From CALFUK01 sp964398295 (GTDB taxonomy: Bacteria; Bacteroidota; Bacteroidia; Chitinophagales; Saprospiraceae), in assembly GCA_964398295.1 (NCBI GenBank), contig CAYNMW010000082.1, positions 1 through 20,414 on the forward strand: a stretch of 20,414 nucleotides of DNA. The letters are read 5' to 3'. The notes under the pieces were generated by a model. That model was given only the letters and a program-made list of their open reading frames with translations, was not told where the DNA came from and searched no databases. The position numbers and the translations under genes are program-made. Of this stretch, positions 1 to 8,270 are shown piece after piece; position 1 is the stretch's first letter; each line of letters starts with the position of its first letter.

Positions 1-56
1 ACCTGCAACCGCCTGATTCGTAGTCAGGTACTCTATCCAGTTGAGCTACGGAGCCC
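1..56 (-). tRNA. tRNA-Arg (anticodon ACG), 3' part cut off by window start
   Basis: Read on the minus strand from 56, the sequence begins with the acceptor strand GGGCTCC. A D-arm (GCTCAACTGGATAGAG) and an anticodon arm follow, with stem CCTGA/TCAGG around the loop CTACGAA, so the anticodon is ACG and the tRNA decodes CGN arginine codons. The T-stem has just begun (GCAGG) when the window ends, so the T-loop and 3' acceptor strand lie outside. The identity rests on the 7-nt anticodon loop with T33. It stands apart from the arginine operon further right; I see no link beyond the shared amino acid. Confidence 0.93.
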
Positions 57-128
57 ACTATTTTTTCCAAATAGTCTGCAAAGGTAGTGCTTTATCCTAT
101 ATAATAAAAGACTAATTAACGATTAAAT

Positions 129-155
129 TTTGAAAAATAACATTCCTTATCTTTG
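129..155 (+). promoter_or_regulatory. Candidate Bacteroidota promoter for the BLUF gene
   Basis: An exact TAnnTTTG (-7 type) match, TATCTTTG, sits at 148-155, 10 bases before the BLUF start codon. A TTTG lies at 129-132, but the gap of 15 bases is shorter than the usual ~19, so the -33 part is doubtful. If the -7 element is used, the transcript would have almost no leader. No Shine-Dalgarno sequence is visible. Confidence 0.33.
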
Positions 156-165
156 AATCAAGAAA

Positions 166-582
166 ATGAATCTATTCGAAATTGTATATCAAAGTCGTTC
201 CATTAATAGCTTTTCTGTTGATCAGCTTTACGAACTCATGCTGAAGTCTAGAGAATATAACATCGATAATCAAATTACTGGATGCTTAATCTATCATAAT
301 CTCACCTTTATTCAAATATTAGAAGGAACACAAGAAGACGTTGTTGACTTGTTTACTAAAATTAAACGGGACAATAGACATACAAGAATAGATGTAGTTT
401 GGAAAGGAGATATTGAGAAACGAGGTTTTGAGGGTTGGTCAATGTCACTCATGAATCTTTCTGCAAATGGTCTTGAGAATGTTTTTTCCGACTTTTTGGA
501 TACAGATAACTATACCTACGATATAAAAGGTGTATTAACCACAGCAAAAAGCTTACTCTTATCTATGAAGGATAATTTGTAA
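166..582 (+). CDS. Short BLUF-domain blue-light sensor (FAD-binding)
   Basis: This is a 138-residue protein made almost entirely of one BLUF domain (residues 1 to about 95) with a short C-terminal helical cap. BLUF proteins bind FAD and sense blue light through a hydrogen-bond switch around the flavin. The key residues are present and spaced as in AppA: Tyr8, Asn32, Gln50 (in FIQILEG), Trp91 and Met93 (in GWSMSL). The offsets from the Tyr (24, 42, 83, 85) equal those of AppA Tyr21/Asn45/Gln63/Trp104/Met106. No output domain is fused, so it should act by protein-protein contact, as short BLUF proteins do. It converges with the cyclase-family gene, with 10 bases between the stops. The partner and light response are unknown; no signalling gene is adjacent. 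Confidence 0.93.
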   Translation: MNLFEIVYQSRSINSFSVDQLYELMLKSREYNIDNQITGCLIYHNLTFIQILEGTQEDVVDLFTKIKRDNRHTRIDVVWKGDIEKRGFEGWSMSLMNLSANGLENVFSDFLDTDNYTYDIKGVLTTAKSLLLSMKDNL

Positions 583-592
583 TTGGTATAGC

Positions 593-1363
593 TCATTCGG
601 CCTCATCTACAAAAGCGACAACTCTTGCTGGTGCTGCCGATGCACCTACAATCTTCATCGGAAACACACAAATTTTGAATCCTGATATCGGCAAGGCTTT
701 TAAGTTTGTCAGTTGTTCAATATGGCAGTATTCTTTTCTGGTGCCAACAAGATGTGCTTCCCAAAAAATGCTGTTGTCATTTTTCTCTTTAGCTTGTTTG
801 ATTTGATGTGGCAATGGAAGATCCCACCCCCATTGGTCAATGCCCATAACTTTGATCCCTTGGTCAATCAACCATTCTGTAGCTTCTGCACTCATACCAG
901 TACCATGTGTAAAAAAGTGCTGTGAGCCCATATGTTGATCTCTGTCTGTCCTGATTAAAACGATCATTCCTTTTTCCAAGGATAGATTTTGTTTGTCTAA
1001 GTATTGTGTAATGTCATTAACTGTGATGGGCACAAAATCCTCCTTATGGCTCATGTCGATAACAATACCTTCTCCATAGCACCAGTCTAACGGAACTTCA
1101 TCAATTGTTTTTGCAGGTTTGCCCTCACACAATGGACCGTAATGCCAAGGTGCATCAATATGAGTAGTGGAATGGACACCCATCTGAACAATCGAATCAT
1201 CTGCCCAACCAATAAAATTTTTTGGAAATAATTTTTTTGGGAGTCCCAAAAGACGAAGAATCCATTTTGCCTTATTGTGGGGCTTATGTTTGATTTTTAC
1301 TTTCATAAATTTGGGATCCCCCTCATTGTATTGTATGGGTTTTGTTAAATCTATGATTTTCAT
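593..1363 (-). CDS. Cyclase-family metal-dependent hydrolase (KynB-like fold)
   Basis: This 256-residue protein belongs to the cyclase / kynurenine formamidase-like superfamily of metal-dependent amide or ester hydrolases. The signature HxxTHxDxPxH appears as His64, His68, Asp70 and His74 (HSTTHIDAPWH). These residues form the metal site in characterised members. A later TGMSAEATEWLIDQGIKVMG segment matches the family's substrate-side helix. The length is normal. Its start codon overlaps the DoxX stop by 4 bases (ATGA), so the two are translationally coupled. The substrate cannot be read from sequence. True kynurenine formamidase is possible, but no tryptophan-degradation gene is nearby, so I call only the family. 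There is no signal peptide, so it is cytoplasmic. Confidence 0.85.
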   Translation of the reverse strand: MKIIDLTKPIQYNEGDPKFMKVKIKHKPHNKAKWILRLLGLPKKLFPKNFIGWADDSIVQMGVHSTTHIDAPWHYGPLCEGKPAKTIDEVPLDWCYGEGIVIDMSHKEDFVPITVNDITQYLDKQNLSLEKGMIVLIRTDRDQHMGSQHFFTHGTGMSAEATEWLIDQGIKVMGIDQWGWDLPLPHQIKQAKEKNDNSIFWEAHLVGTRKEYCHIEQLTNLKALPISGFKICVFPMKIVGASAAPARVVAFVDEAE

Positions 1364-1782
1364 GAAGCCTTATTTGCTCTAAATATTGAATCAATAGAAA
1401 ATTTGCCACTTCCTATGAAAAATAGAGCTAAGTAAATGACAAAATAAAGTAAAGGAAATTCCTGCTTAGCAAAAGGGTCAGATCCATGTACCAAAAATGC
1501 TGCAACCAACATGGTAAACATCAGTGGAATAGAAACCAATCGAGTACCTAACCCAAGAATGAGGAGTAATGCAGCCCCAAATTCTGCTGCCGTCGTCAAT
1601 ACGAGTGAAGTAGATGCTCCCAAACCGATTGGATCTGCAAAGCCAAAATCTCCAGCTAGTACCTTTTGAAGTTTTGGCCATCCATGTGTCAACATAAAGC
1701 CTCCACCTATTAAACGCAAAACCAAGCTCGCTAAATCAATTTGCATACTTGATGTGTCCAAAGAAAGTAATTTCTTAAACAT
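1360..1782 (-). CDS. DoxX family membrane protein
   Basis: This 140-residue integral membrane protein has about four hydrophobic helices (roughly residues 18-36, 58-77, 85-100 and 108-127). The first helix carries the typical DoxX segment LVLRLIGGGFMLTHGWPKL, and later come TTAAEFGAALLLILGLGTR and PLMFTMLVAAF. DoxX proteins are small inner-membrane proteins linked in various bacteria to redox or thiol stress and quinone-related chemistry, but they often have no defined reaction. It is the first gene of a two-gene operon with the cyclase-family hydrolase (4-base overlap). The start ATG lies 42 bases from the subtilase stop. I saw no TAnnTTTG element just upstream. Confidence 0.88.
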   Translation of the reverse strand: MFKKLLSLDTSSMQIDLASLVLRLIGGGFMLTHGWPKLQKVLAGDFGFADPIGLGASTSLVLTTAAEFGAALLLILGLGTRLVSIPLMFTMLVAAFLVHGSDPFAKQEFPLLYFVIYLALFFIGSGKFSIDSIFRANKAS

Positions 1783-1824
1783 TGTTATCAGATTGTTTAC
1801 ACTAATTTACACAATGCAAACGAA

Positions 1825-3495
1825 TCAAAATGGAGAGTAGAAAAATGATCTGGTTTCTGATACCTCACTATTCGAAATAGTCATAAAGTATATACCTGGA
1901 GCATATTGCTGATTTTCAAGTCTAATAGGCAGTTGGCCAAATAATGGAGGGGTGATTTGTTGAAAATAAACCAGCTGACCTGAAGCAGAATGGATAAATA
2001 TTTCATGATCCACCAGAAATGGAGTCTCCAGTGCTACATTTATATTGCGAAGGTCCTGAACTGGATTTGTTTCAAACTCAAAATTTAGTGACTCCGCGTT
2101 AACGCCGCAGATTTCCCTTAATCCAGTCATGCTTGCGAAGGCATTTAATCTGCCACCGCTAACCGATAAACCATCCAGGCTTCGTCTGGAATCCACATTT
2201 TGCAATATGAAGCTTTTCATTTCCAAAGCAGCAGTGGCTGGATCTGTTGCAATCAATGATTCAAATTCTTCACATGCAACTCCATGCAGCAGAGCCAATG
2301 TCCCAGAGATATGGGGTGCAGAAGCCGAAGAGCCCCCAAATTCGCCATACTCATTGTCAGGTTGTGTTGTAAAACTCCCTTGACCAGGTGCTCCTAAATC
2401 AACGGTTAATGTTCCAACAGCCGCACTAGAAAATAACTCATCTGTGTCTACTGCTGTATTTGTGACAATAATCAAATGTTCACTACTACAATGCGCTGGA
2501 ATGTCTCCGATGACATCAATATCCTGATCTCTGTTAGGCGCTGAGCCTATTGATAATACGCCTACTTGCCCAAGTGCTTCATAGCTCTGACAAAGGATCG
2601 GTTGATCTGCTTCAAATTGTGAAGGAATACCGCCAGAGTAATTTGATGCTACGATGAAAGCACCTTCCGCACCCTCTGATTCATTAAACCTTCTGCGTTG
2701 TTCAAGGATATAATTATTTGCTTCTATAATATCTGCTGCTGATGTTATGCCACTCACCAATAGTAGTTGCGCATCCCAAGCGACACCAGATATTCCAATG
2801 CCATTATCACCTCTTGCTCCCAAAATACCAGCCACACCAGTCCCATGAGATCGAACTCTATGTTGATCATCCCCAGTTTTAGTATTCAAACCTAAACGGT
2901 CATCAATGAAGCCATTGTTATCATCATCAAAGCCATTGTTTGGAATTTCTCCAGTATTTATCCAAATATTTGGTGCCAAATCTTCGTGAGCTACATCGAA
3001 TCCTTCATCCATGATTGCAACAACAATTTGTGTTCCACTTGGTGTTCTGCCCCCAGTCGTAAAATCCCATGCTCTCTCAATGTCTATCAATTGAAGACTA
3101 GCTTGAGCAGAAAACTCTGGATCATTGGGTTCTCTTCTCCATTCAACAGGTGAATCATGCTGACAAAGGTGTATGCCTTTAACTCTAGCTACATTTTCTA
3201 GATTGATGTGGTTTTCTTTTTTCGAGCTTTCGATTGTTAATTTATACACATCTTCTCCAAATATTTTTTTCAAGTTGACCCGAGAATTATCAATGTTGAG
3301 TGAACGACAAACATTCTTTATTATACCAGCTTCTGTATCATCTGTTTGAATGATAAAACTATTTTCAATGATCGCTTGAGAGTTTAAATTTGTTGCAAGC
3401 AGCAGTATGAATAATCCAAGTAAACAGGAAAAAAAGGATGGAGTCATCTTTACCAATTTTGAGCATTTAAATTGAAGGTTTTCGTCCATTGTCAT
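1825..3495 (-). CDS. Secreted subtilisin-like serine protease (S8) with T9SS sorting domain
   Basis: The 556-residue protein has an export signal (hydrophobic core about residues 21-36), a prodomain-like region (to about 130), an S8 catalytic domain (about 140-460) and a C-terminal type IX secretion sorting domain (about 472-556). The triad is Asp163 (IMDEGFD), His217 (RSHGTGVAGI) and Ser390 (GGSSASAP). The sorting domain shows the usual NP...N start and the APGIYFMTI strand near the end. It should be exported by Sec, moved across the outer membrane by T9SS, and released or anchored. The oxyanion Asn is probably Asn321 in GSAPN instead of the usual AGN. Met17 would give a more normal signal peptide, so the start may be at 3447; neither start has a Shine-Dalgarno sequence. 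Confidence 0.92.
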   Translation of the reverse strand: MTMDENLQFKCSKLVKMTPSFFSCLLGLFILLLATNLNSQAIIENSFIIQTDDTEAGIIKNVCRSLNIDNSRVNLKKIFGEDVYKLTIESSKKENHINLENVARVKGIHLCQHDSPVEWRREPNDPEFSAQASLQLIDIERAWDFTTGGRTPSGTQIVVAIMDEGFDVAHEDLAPNIWINTGEIPNNGFDDDNNGFIDDRLGLNTKTGDDQHRVRSHGTGVAGILGARGDNGIGISGVAWDAQLLLVSGITSAADIIEANNYILEQRRRFNESEGAEGAFIVASNYSGGIPSQFEADQPILCQSYEALGQVGVLSIGSAPNRDQDIDVIGDIPAHCSSEHLIIVTNTAVDTDELFSSAAVGTLTVDLGAPGQGSFTTQPDNEYGEFGGSSASAPHISGTLALLHGVACEEFESLIATDPATAALEMKSFILQNVDSRRSLDGLSVSGGRLNAFASMTGLREICGVNAESLNFEFETNPVQDLRNINVALETPFLVDHEIFIHSASGQLVYFQQITPPLFGQLPIRLENQQYAPGIYFMTISNSEVSETRSFFYSPF

Positions 3496-3589
3496 ATTAA
3501 ATAAATCTTTAATTTAATATAATGTTTTGAATGCAGTAACATAACGATGTTAATCTTAAATTATGTTAAGATTTGAGGAATAGTTGGGT

Positions 3590-4198
3590 CTAATGTCTAT
3601 TGAAAGCTTTTTCTCCAGCTTTTATTACAATAGGCAAGTGATTTTCCGGTGGTGGTATAGGGCAATTATATCCATCAGTATATGCACAATACGGATTGAA
3701 ACTCTTATTGAAATCTATCTCAAGCGTATTGCCTTCAATTTTCGATTCATCGATATAGATATACCTTCCTCCTCCATAACTGGATTCTCCATTTGTCAAA
3801 TCCTTGAACATAATAAAGAGTTTGTTCTTGTATTGCGGCATGCGCATGGCTTGTAGGCCTTTAAAAGCTTTCAATTGTTGTTGTTGTCCAGCTATACTAA
3901 AGCTCAGATTGGCAAACTCAATATAGTCTTTATTCTTGCCAGAATAAGTTGGTATAACTGTAACCGAATCAGCCTTAATTTTTTGAAATTTTGCAGTTAC
4001 CTTATATGTTTCATCCGGAGTATAATAAGCAATGCCATCCACACTTGATTCTGTTAAAGGACCTCCTGCTGAACTCAGTTTTATTTGTTCAGCTTGTCTG
4101 TATTCTTCCATCTCGATGACATAGGCAGATTTTGGAATGCTTGGCACTTTGCACGCCGCTAACAAAACCATCAAAATCAGGAGTATATTACTTCGCAT
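3590..4198 (-). CDS. DUF1684 family lipoprotein
   Basis: This 202-residue protein begins with a lipoprotein signal: a short hydrophobic run and the lipobox Leu13-Ala14-Ala15-Cys16, so mature Cys16 should be lipid-modified. The body matches DUF1684: a central FKDLTNGESSYGGGRYIYI block, then DFNKSFNPYCAYTDGYNCP followed by PPPENHLP and an AGEK motif near the C-terminus. The Cys pair in the CAY...CP segment is typical of the family. The biochemical role of DUF1684 is not established to my knowledge. The start codon region overlaps the end of the upstream beta-propeller-like gene by 11 bases, so the two envelope proteins are probably co-translated. Confidence 0.88.
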   Translation of the reverse strand: MRSNILLILMVLLAACKVPSIPKSAYVIEMEEYRQAEQIKLSSAGGPLTESSVDGIAYYTPDETYKVTAKFQKIKADSVTVIPTYSGKNKDYIEFANLSFSIAGQQQQLKAFKGLQAMRMPQYKNKLFIMFKDLTNGESSYGGGRYIYIDESKIEGNTLEIDFNKSFNPYCAYTDGYNCPIPPPENHLPIVIKAGEKAFNRH

Positions 4199-5066
4199 TA
4201 ACCACTATTAATCGATTACGTTTGTATGCCAAACGAGAAATTTTATTGATTCCATATTGTTCTAAATCGGCAACTTCGGTCCAATTGCTTGGTTCTCTTA
4301 GATCAAGCCTGTACAATTTGCTTTCTTTTCCCATCAACAAATAAGCTGGCTCCACAAATACCATGTCTTCGGACTGGGGAAGTGTTGTAGCTATTGCTGA
4401 TAATTGATTTGTAGATGGATCGTAACTTCTTATGATCCACTGTTCTGTTGATGATCTGTCCACATAGTAAAGTGTATCATCAATATTCAGTAAAGACCTT
4501 CCAGGCTCATCGGCAATTCTAGCTCGACTACCATCTGTTATATCATGGATCACTAATTGTACAGGATCATCAACCAGGAATGTAGCCACCTCAGAACCCG
4601 ATAGCCAACAATGATAGCCTACCCGATATTCGTTTTCAAGAATTAAATTCCCTTCATGGGCCTGGCTTAATGGATACTGCCAAAGTACCTGATTGATTTC
4701 TCCGCCAGTGATTTCTCTTATAACAGAAAAGTGCCGTCTATCCATCATTAGGGTAGGAGAGTATTCTCCTTCAGGTGTTGCAGTAACTCTGGTAATGGTG
4801 CGTTTGGCTAAATGAAGTCTTAGAATGTCAGTTTGGAAAGAATCAAAATAATTGGAAGTTATTAAGACCTCATTGCTATTGATAAATGAAGGCTGATTGT
4901 TGTAGCCATTTTCATTGAAGGCAGACAAGTATTTAGCATTTGATAAAGTGAATCCTTCATCTTTTGGTTGTACATCAAAGATGTACAATTGTGTAGCAGG
5001 CAATTGGGCATAACTCACATAATTACAACAAAGAAATAGGAATGAAATGTAGAATTTAAGTGTCAC
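4188..5066 (-). CDS. Exported TolB/PD40-like beta-propeller protein
   Basis: I place the start at the GTG of codon 5066. It gives a clean signal peptide (KFYISFLFLCCNYVSYA, then cleavage before Q) and a 292-residue protein. A TTG at 5093 would add nine residues but lies in a palindromic repeat; no in-frame ATG is available. After the signal the protein consists of repeated strands with phrases such as NQPSFINSNEVLITS, YSPTLMMD and LYRLDLREP, typical of WD40-like/PD40 propellers. It resembles TolB-propeller periplasmic proteins but lacks any enzyme domain. Function is not known; the recurring DxxRLxL strand endings suggest a sensor or scaffold. It shares an 11-base overlap with the DUF1684 lipoprotein downstream and is likely secreted to the periplasm. 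Confidence 0.72.
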   Translation of the reverse strand: MTLKFYISFLFLCCNYVSYAQLPATQLYIFDVQPKDEGFTLSNAKYLSAFNENGYNNQPSFINSNEVLITSNYFDSFQTDILRLHLAKRTITRVTATPEGEYSPTLMMDRRHFSVIREITGGEINQVLWQYPLSQAHEGNLILENEYRVGYHCWLSGSEVATFLVDDPVQLVIHDITDGSRARIADEPGRSLLNIDDTLYYVDRSSTEQWIIRSYDPSTNQLSAIATTLPQSEDMVFVEPAYLLMGKESKLYRLDLREPSNWTEVADLEQYGINKISRLAYKRNRLIVVNAK

Positions 5067-5087
5067 AAGTACGAAATTAAAATTACC

Positions 5088-5159
5088 CGGCAAGAGGTAC
5101 GGAGACTTTTGCCTCAGGGTTTATCTTTATTGTTTTGAGCAGAAGGTCTCCGTACCTCT
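5088..5159. repeat. Intergenic palindromic repeat with 14-bp perfect stem
   Basis: AGAGGTACGGAGAC at 5093-5106 is a perfect reverse complement of 5146-5159, with a 39-base loop. Similarity continues inward beyond the perfect core: TTTTGCCTCA after the left arm corresponds to CTTCTGCTCA on the reverse complement of the right arm. On the minus strand it follows lepB by 31 bases, but no T-run follows it, so it is not a typical intrinsic terminator. A related half-copy occurs at 15850-15880, which suggests a dispersed REP-like or MITE-like element. Confidence 0.8.
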
Positions 5160-5190
5160 CTGCGTTTACCAAGATAACACAATAATTAGT

Positions 5191-6771
5191 TTAATTATTC
5201 GCCGACTTAAACAACCGGTCCCAATTGATCCCATTTCGGATGTTGCCTTCCTTAGTGGAGAACCAGATAAATAAAGGTCTACCTACAATATGATCATGTG
5301 GTACAAATCCCCACATTCGAGAATCTTCAGAATTGTGGCGGTTGTCTCCCATTGCCCAGTAATAGTCTTGTTTAAAGGTGTATGATTGAGCTGCATTCCC
5401 ATTGATATACATTGTACCATTTCTCATTTCTACATCATTGTCTTCAAACACATCAATGGCACGTTTGTAGATGCTCATGTTTTTAGCATTCAACTGGACT
5501 GTTTCTCCTTTTTTAGGAATCCAGATTGGTCCATAATTATCAACTGTCCAACTAGCATAATTTGCAGCATCATGAGGAAACAATTTGCCAGGTTCTGGTT
5601 GGTGTACTACTGGGCGTACACTTACTCCTTGTCCCATGCTTTTGAGTTGTTCTACTTGTTTATTGTCTAGGTAATAACCTCCTTGCCATCTATCTCCATA
5701 ATCGATTCCCCAGTCATCGAGCTTGCCTTTATTAATACCTGAAGGTAGGTTGACATGATATTGAAATTGCATATGATCTGCATTTTCAGATGGTGCTCCA
5801 TTAATGTGAATTTGTTTATTGATAATTTGTAAGCTATCACCAGGTAGAGCAACACATCGTTTGATGTAGTGGTCTTTTTTATCAATTGGTCTAGTGATAT
5901 AATCCTGGTTTTGCATCAACCTAGCCAAGGCTTTATCCTGTTGTGCGAATCCTTTTTCTCGATTGACTTGTTCGACGCTATAGGGTCGTTTTGCAGTCAC
6001 ATATACAGAATCACCAACTGGCCAATTGAACACAAAAGGAGAATTGCGTTTAATTGATCGTATAGCCGGTAATCGCTTATAAGGCAGTGATGGTTTTTTT
6101 AAATATGATTCTTTATTTAATATTGGAATACGATTATGTAGTAGTGGTAGCATCGCGATGGTCATTGGTGTTCGCATGCCATAAGAGGTCTTACTCACAA
6201 ATAAGAAATCACCTACATTTAAGCTGCCTTCCATCGATGGAGTAGGGATAACATATGCTTCAATCAAAAACATCCGAATAAAGGCAGCTGCAAAGACCGC
6301 AAAGAAAATAGACTCAAACCATTCTCGAGCAGCAGATTTCTTGTAAGGATTGTTCTCAACCAATTTCTTGTAGCTGCGTTCTTTCCCAGATTCTTTCGCA
6401 TCAATGATTTGCTGTTGATATTCTTTTTCAGCTACAAGATTGGGACCAATATATGTTTCATCTTCCTTCAAACCAAGGTACCCTAAGAAAGCAGGAGCAA
6501 AGACTGTCGCCGCTGCTGTATGTTTGAAGCCTAATTTGCCGAAGGACCTTCCAAGATCTACTGCCATTCCAACAAAAATGAATAGGTTGACAATGGGAAT
6601 AAACAAGAGAAATGCATACCATCTTGGTCTACCAATGATGTCGCACCAATCCATAAAATTGACAACTGGTATCAATCCATTGATTGCTGGTTTTCCACAT
6701 TTTGGAAAAACAAAGTATAAAGCTATACTTAGCAATAGATAAGAAATAACAAGGAATATTAGTATGCTCAT
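5191..6771 (-). CDS. lepB: Signal peptidase I, long Bacteroidota type
   Basis: This is the membrane-bound serine protease that removes signal peptides from Sec- and Tat-exported proteins. Residues 1 to about 100 form an extra N-terminal membrane module with several hydrophobic helices. The catalytic S26 part starts with a helix at about 153-172. The nucleophile is Ser179 (IPTPSMEGSL) and the general base Lys304 (HYIKRCVALPGD). The late box GDNRHNSEDSRMWGFVP is at 475-491. A roughly 120-residue stretch separates the catalytic Ser and Lys boxes. The 526-residue length is far above the ~250-320 of many enzymes, but the N-terminal module and insertion are usual in Bacteroidota. The gene stands alone, with its own promoter candidate upstream and a palindromic repeat downstream. 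Confidence 0.95.
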   Translation of the reverse strand: MSILIFLVISYLLLSIALYFVFPKCGKPAINGLIPVVNFMDWCDIIGRPRWYAFLLFIPIVNLFIFVGMAVDLGRSFGKLGFKHTAAATVFAPAFLGYLGLKEDETYIGPNLVAEKEYQQQIIDAKESGKERSYKKLVENNPYKKSAAREWFESIFFAVFAAAFIRMFLIEAYVIPTPSMEGSLNVGDFLFVSKTSYGMRTPMTIAMLPLLHNRIPILNKESYLKKPSLPYKRLPAIRSIKRNSPFVFNWPVGDSVYVTAKRPYSVEQVNREKGFAQQDKALARLMQNQDYITRPIDKKDHYIKRCVALPGDSLQIINKQIHINGAPSENADHMQFQYHVNLPSGINKGKLDDWGIDYGDRWQGGYYLDNKQVEQLKSMGQGVSVRPVVHQPEPGKLFPHDAANYASWTVDNYGPIWIPKKGETVQLNAKNMSIYKRAIDVFEDNDVEMRNGTMYINGNAAQSYTFKQDYYWAMGDNRHNSEDSRMWGFVPHDHIVGRPLFIWFSTKEGNIRNGINWDRLFKSANN

Positions 6772-6797
6772 ATGTATCTCATTTCTCTTTAGAGGCT

Positions 6798-6826
6798 CAA
6801 ATATATAAAAGACCTGATGTTATCAA
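6798..6826 (-). promoter_or_regulatory. Candidate promoter of lepB
   Basis: On the minus strand, TATATTTG (6805 to 6798) exactly matches the Bacteroidota -7 element TAnnTTTG. A TTG lies 18 bases upstream (6826-6824), giving a TTG-N18-TAnnTTTG arrangement. The predicted transcription start is near 6791, leaving a leader of about 20 bases before the lepB ATG. Confidence 0.55.
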
Positions 6827-6983
6827 TCTCTTAATTGTGACAAGGATGCCAATACTGTATACTAAATGACTCACTTTACAGACGAAGTAGATGTCGATAA
6901 TGTGTGAAATATGCTTTCTAGAGTAGTAAAGCACTTTCTTAGCACTGTATCAAAACCTTAAAATGAGATGCAATATTTTGAAC

Positions 6984-8258
6984 TTATTCATTCAGTTTCT
7001 CCAATATTTCCTCATTACACAACTGGCCTATACTTCCAATATGCGTATGATTAATCGACTTATTTGGAACAAACTTTCCTGATTCGATTTGCTTTTTTAC
7101 GATCAAGTAAGCTTCTCTGAATGAGGTTCCTTCTTTTACCAATTGATTTACGGCTTCAACACTATACAAACTATCGTAACTGCTTTTCTCTATTGCATCT
7201 TCCTTTACTTGAATCAACGGAATGCAATGAAGCAATACAGTTACACAGTTTTCCAACATAGACAAAGCTGGCATGATCAATTCCTTCAGTTGTTGGAAAT
7301 CACGGTGGTAACCAGAGATTAAATTGTTGCTAATCATCAAGACTTGATTTGGCAATGTCATCAGTTGATTTGATTTTGCTCGCAACAATTCAAAGACATC
7401 GGGATTCTTTTTGTGCGGCATGATTGAAGAACCTGTTGTCAATGAATCAGGTAAAGAGATGAGACCAAAATCCTGGTTGCAAAACAAACAAACATCTGTT
7501 GAGAATTTATTGATGGTATATCCAATTGCAGCAATACCATTTGCCAAAAGCAATTCGGATTTTCCTCTGGTTAATTGTGCATACATTGAATTGTAACATA
7601 GATGTTTAAATCCCAATAATTCAGTAGTCATTTTTCGATCAAGTGGGAATGAATTGCCATATCCTGCAGCAGAACCAAGTGGATTTTGGTCGATAACATC
7701 AGCGGTACTCCTCAGTATTCGAATATCATCAACTATTGCTTCTGCAAAGGAGCCAAACCACAATCCAAACGAAGAGATCATCCCGACCTGAGTATGGGTG
7801 AAGCCTGGCATCAACACATTTTCGTTCTGGTCACTCTGATTAATAAATGACTTGGCTACAGTGACAAGTTGCTTGTCTAACTCACTTAATTTTTCTCGGT
7901 AATACAATTTGAGGTCGAGCAATACCTGATCGTTCCTTGATCGACCTGTATGGATTTTTTTTCCAGTCTCTCCCAACTTTTCAGTAAGTATAAATTCTAC
8001 CTGTGAATGAATATCTTCCACACCTTCCTCGATCTTAAAGTTGCCTTCATTTATTTGTGTTTTAATCGCCTCAAGTTCTCTTACAATTGCGGTCAATTCC
8101 TCCTCACTAATGATGTCGATACAGTGCAACATTTTAGCATGTGCAATAGATCCAATGACATCATGTAAGGCTAATTCCAAATCCAACACATTGTCATTAC
8201 CTATCGTAAATCGTTCAATGATAGCGTCAATAGAATCAGTTGAATTCCAAAGTTTCAT
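6984..8258 (-). CDS. argH: Argininosuccinate lyase
   Basis: This enzyme catalyses the last arginine step: argininosuccinate is split to arginine and fumarate. The fumarase/aspartase superfamily signature GSSIMPHKKNPD is at residues 276-287; Ser277/278 in that flexible loop supplies the catalytic base. HTGRSRND (103-110) and GFTHTQ (152-157) are the other conserved active-site segments. At 424 residues it is somewhat shorter than the ~460 of many homologues, mainly through a short C-terminus. It is the last gene of the nine-gene arginine operon and starts 12 bases after the deacylase stop. No clear terminator hairpin with a T-run was seen in the 212 bases between its end and lepB. Confidence 0.96.
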   Translation of the reverse strand: MKLWNSTDSIDAIIERFTIGNDNVLDLELALHDVIGSIAHAKMLHCIDIISEEELTAIVRELEAIKTQINEGNFKIEEGVEDIHSQVEFILTEKLGETGKKIHTGRSRNDQVLLDLKLYYREKLSELDKQLVTVAKSFINQSDQNENVLMPGFTHTQVGMISSFGLWFGSFAEAIVDDIRILRSTADVIDQNPLGSAAGYGNSFPLDRKMTTELLGFKHLCYNSMYAQLTRGKSELLLANGIAAIGYTINKFSTDVCLFCNQDFGLISLPDSLTTGSSIMPHKKNPDVFELLRAKSNQLMTLPNQVLMISNNLISGYHRDFQQLKELIMPALSMLENCVTVLLHCIPLIQVKEDAIEKSSYDSLYSVEAVNQLVKEGTSFREAYLIVKKQIESGKFVPNKSINHTHIGSIGQLCNEEILEKLNE

Positions 8259-8270
8259 TCGTTTTGATTT

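Noticed and set aside
713..925. Plus-strand open frame inside the cyclase-family gene
   Set aside because: It is antisense to a well-supported gene and shows no domain-like features.
1825..3495. Loss of the oxyanion Asn in the subtilase, suggesting a pseudoenzyme
   Set aside because: The usual AGN is replaced by GSAPN, but an Asn (321) is there and the catalytic triad is intact, so activity is likely.
5093..5159. Palindrome as intrinsic terminator of lepB
   Set aside because: On the minus strand the stem is not followed by a T-run, the loop is 39 bases, and a related copy exists elsewhere, so a repeat element is the better reading.
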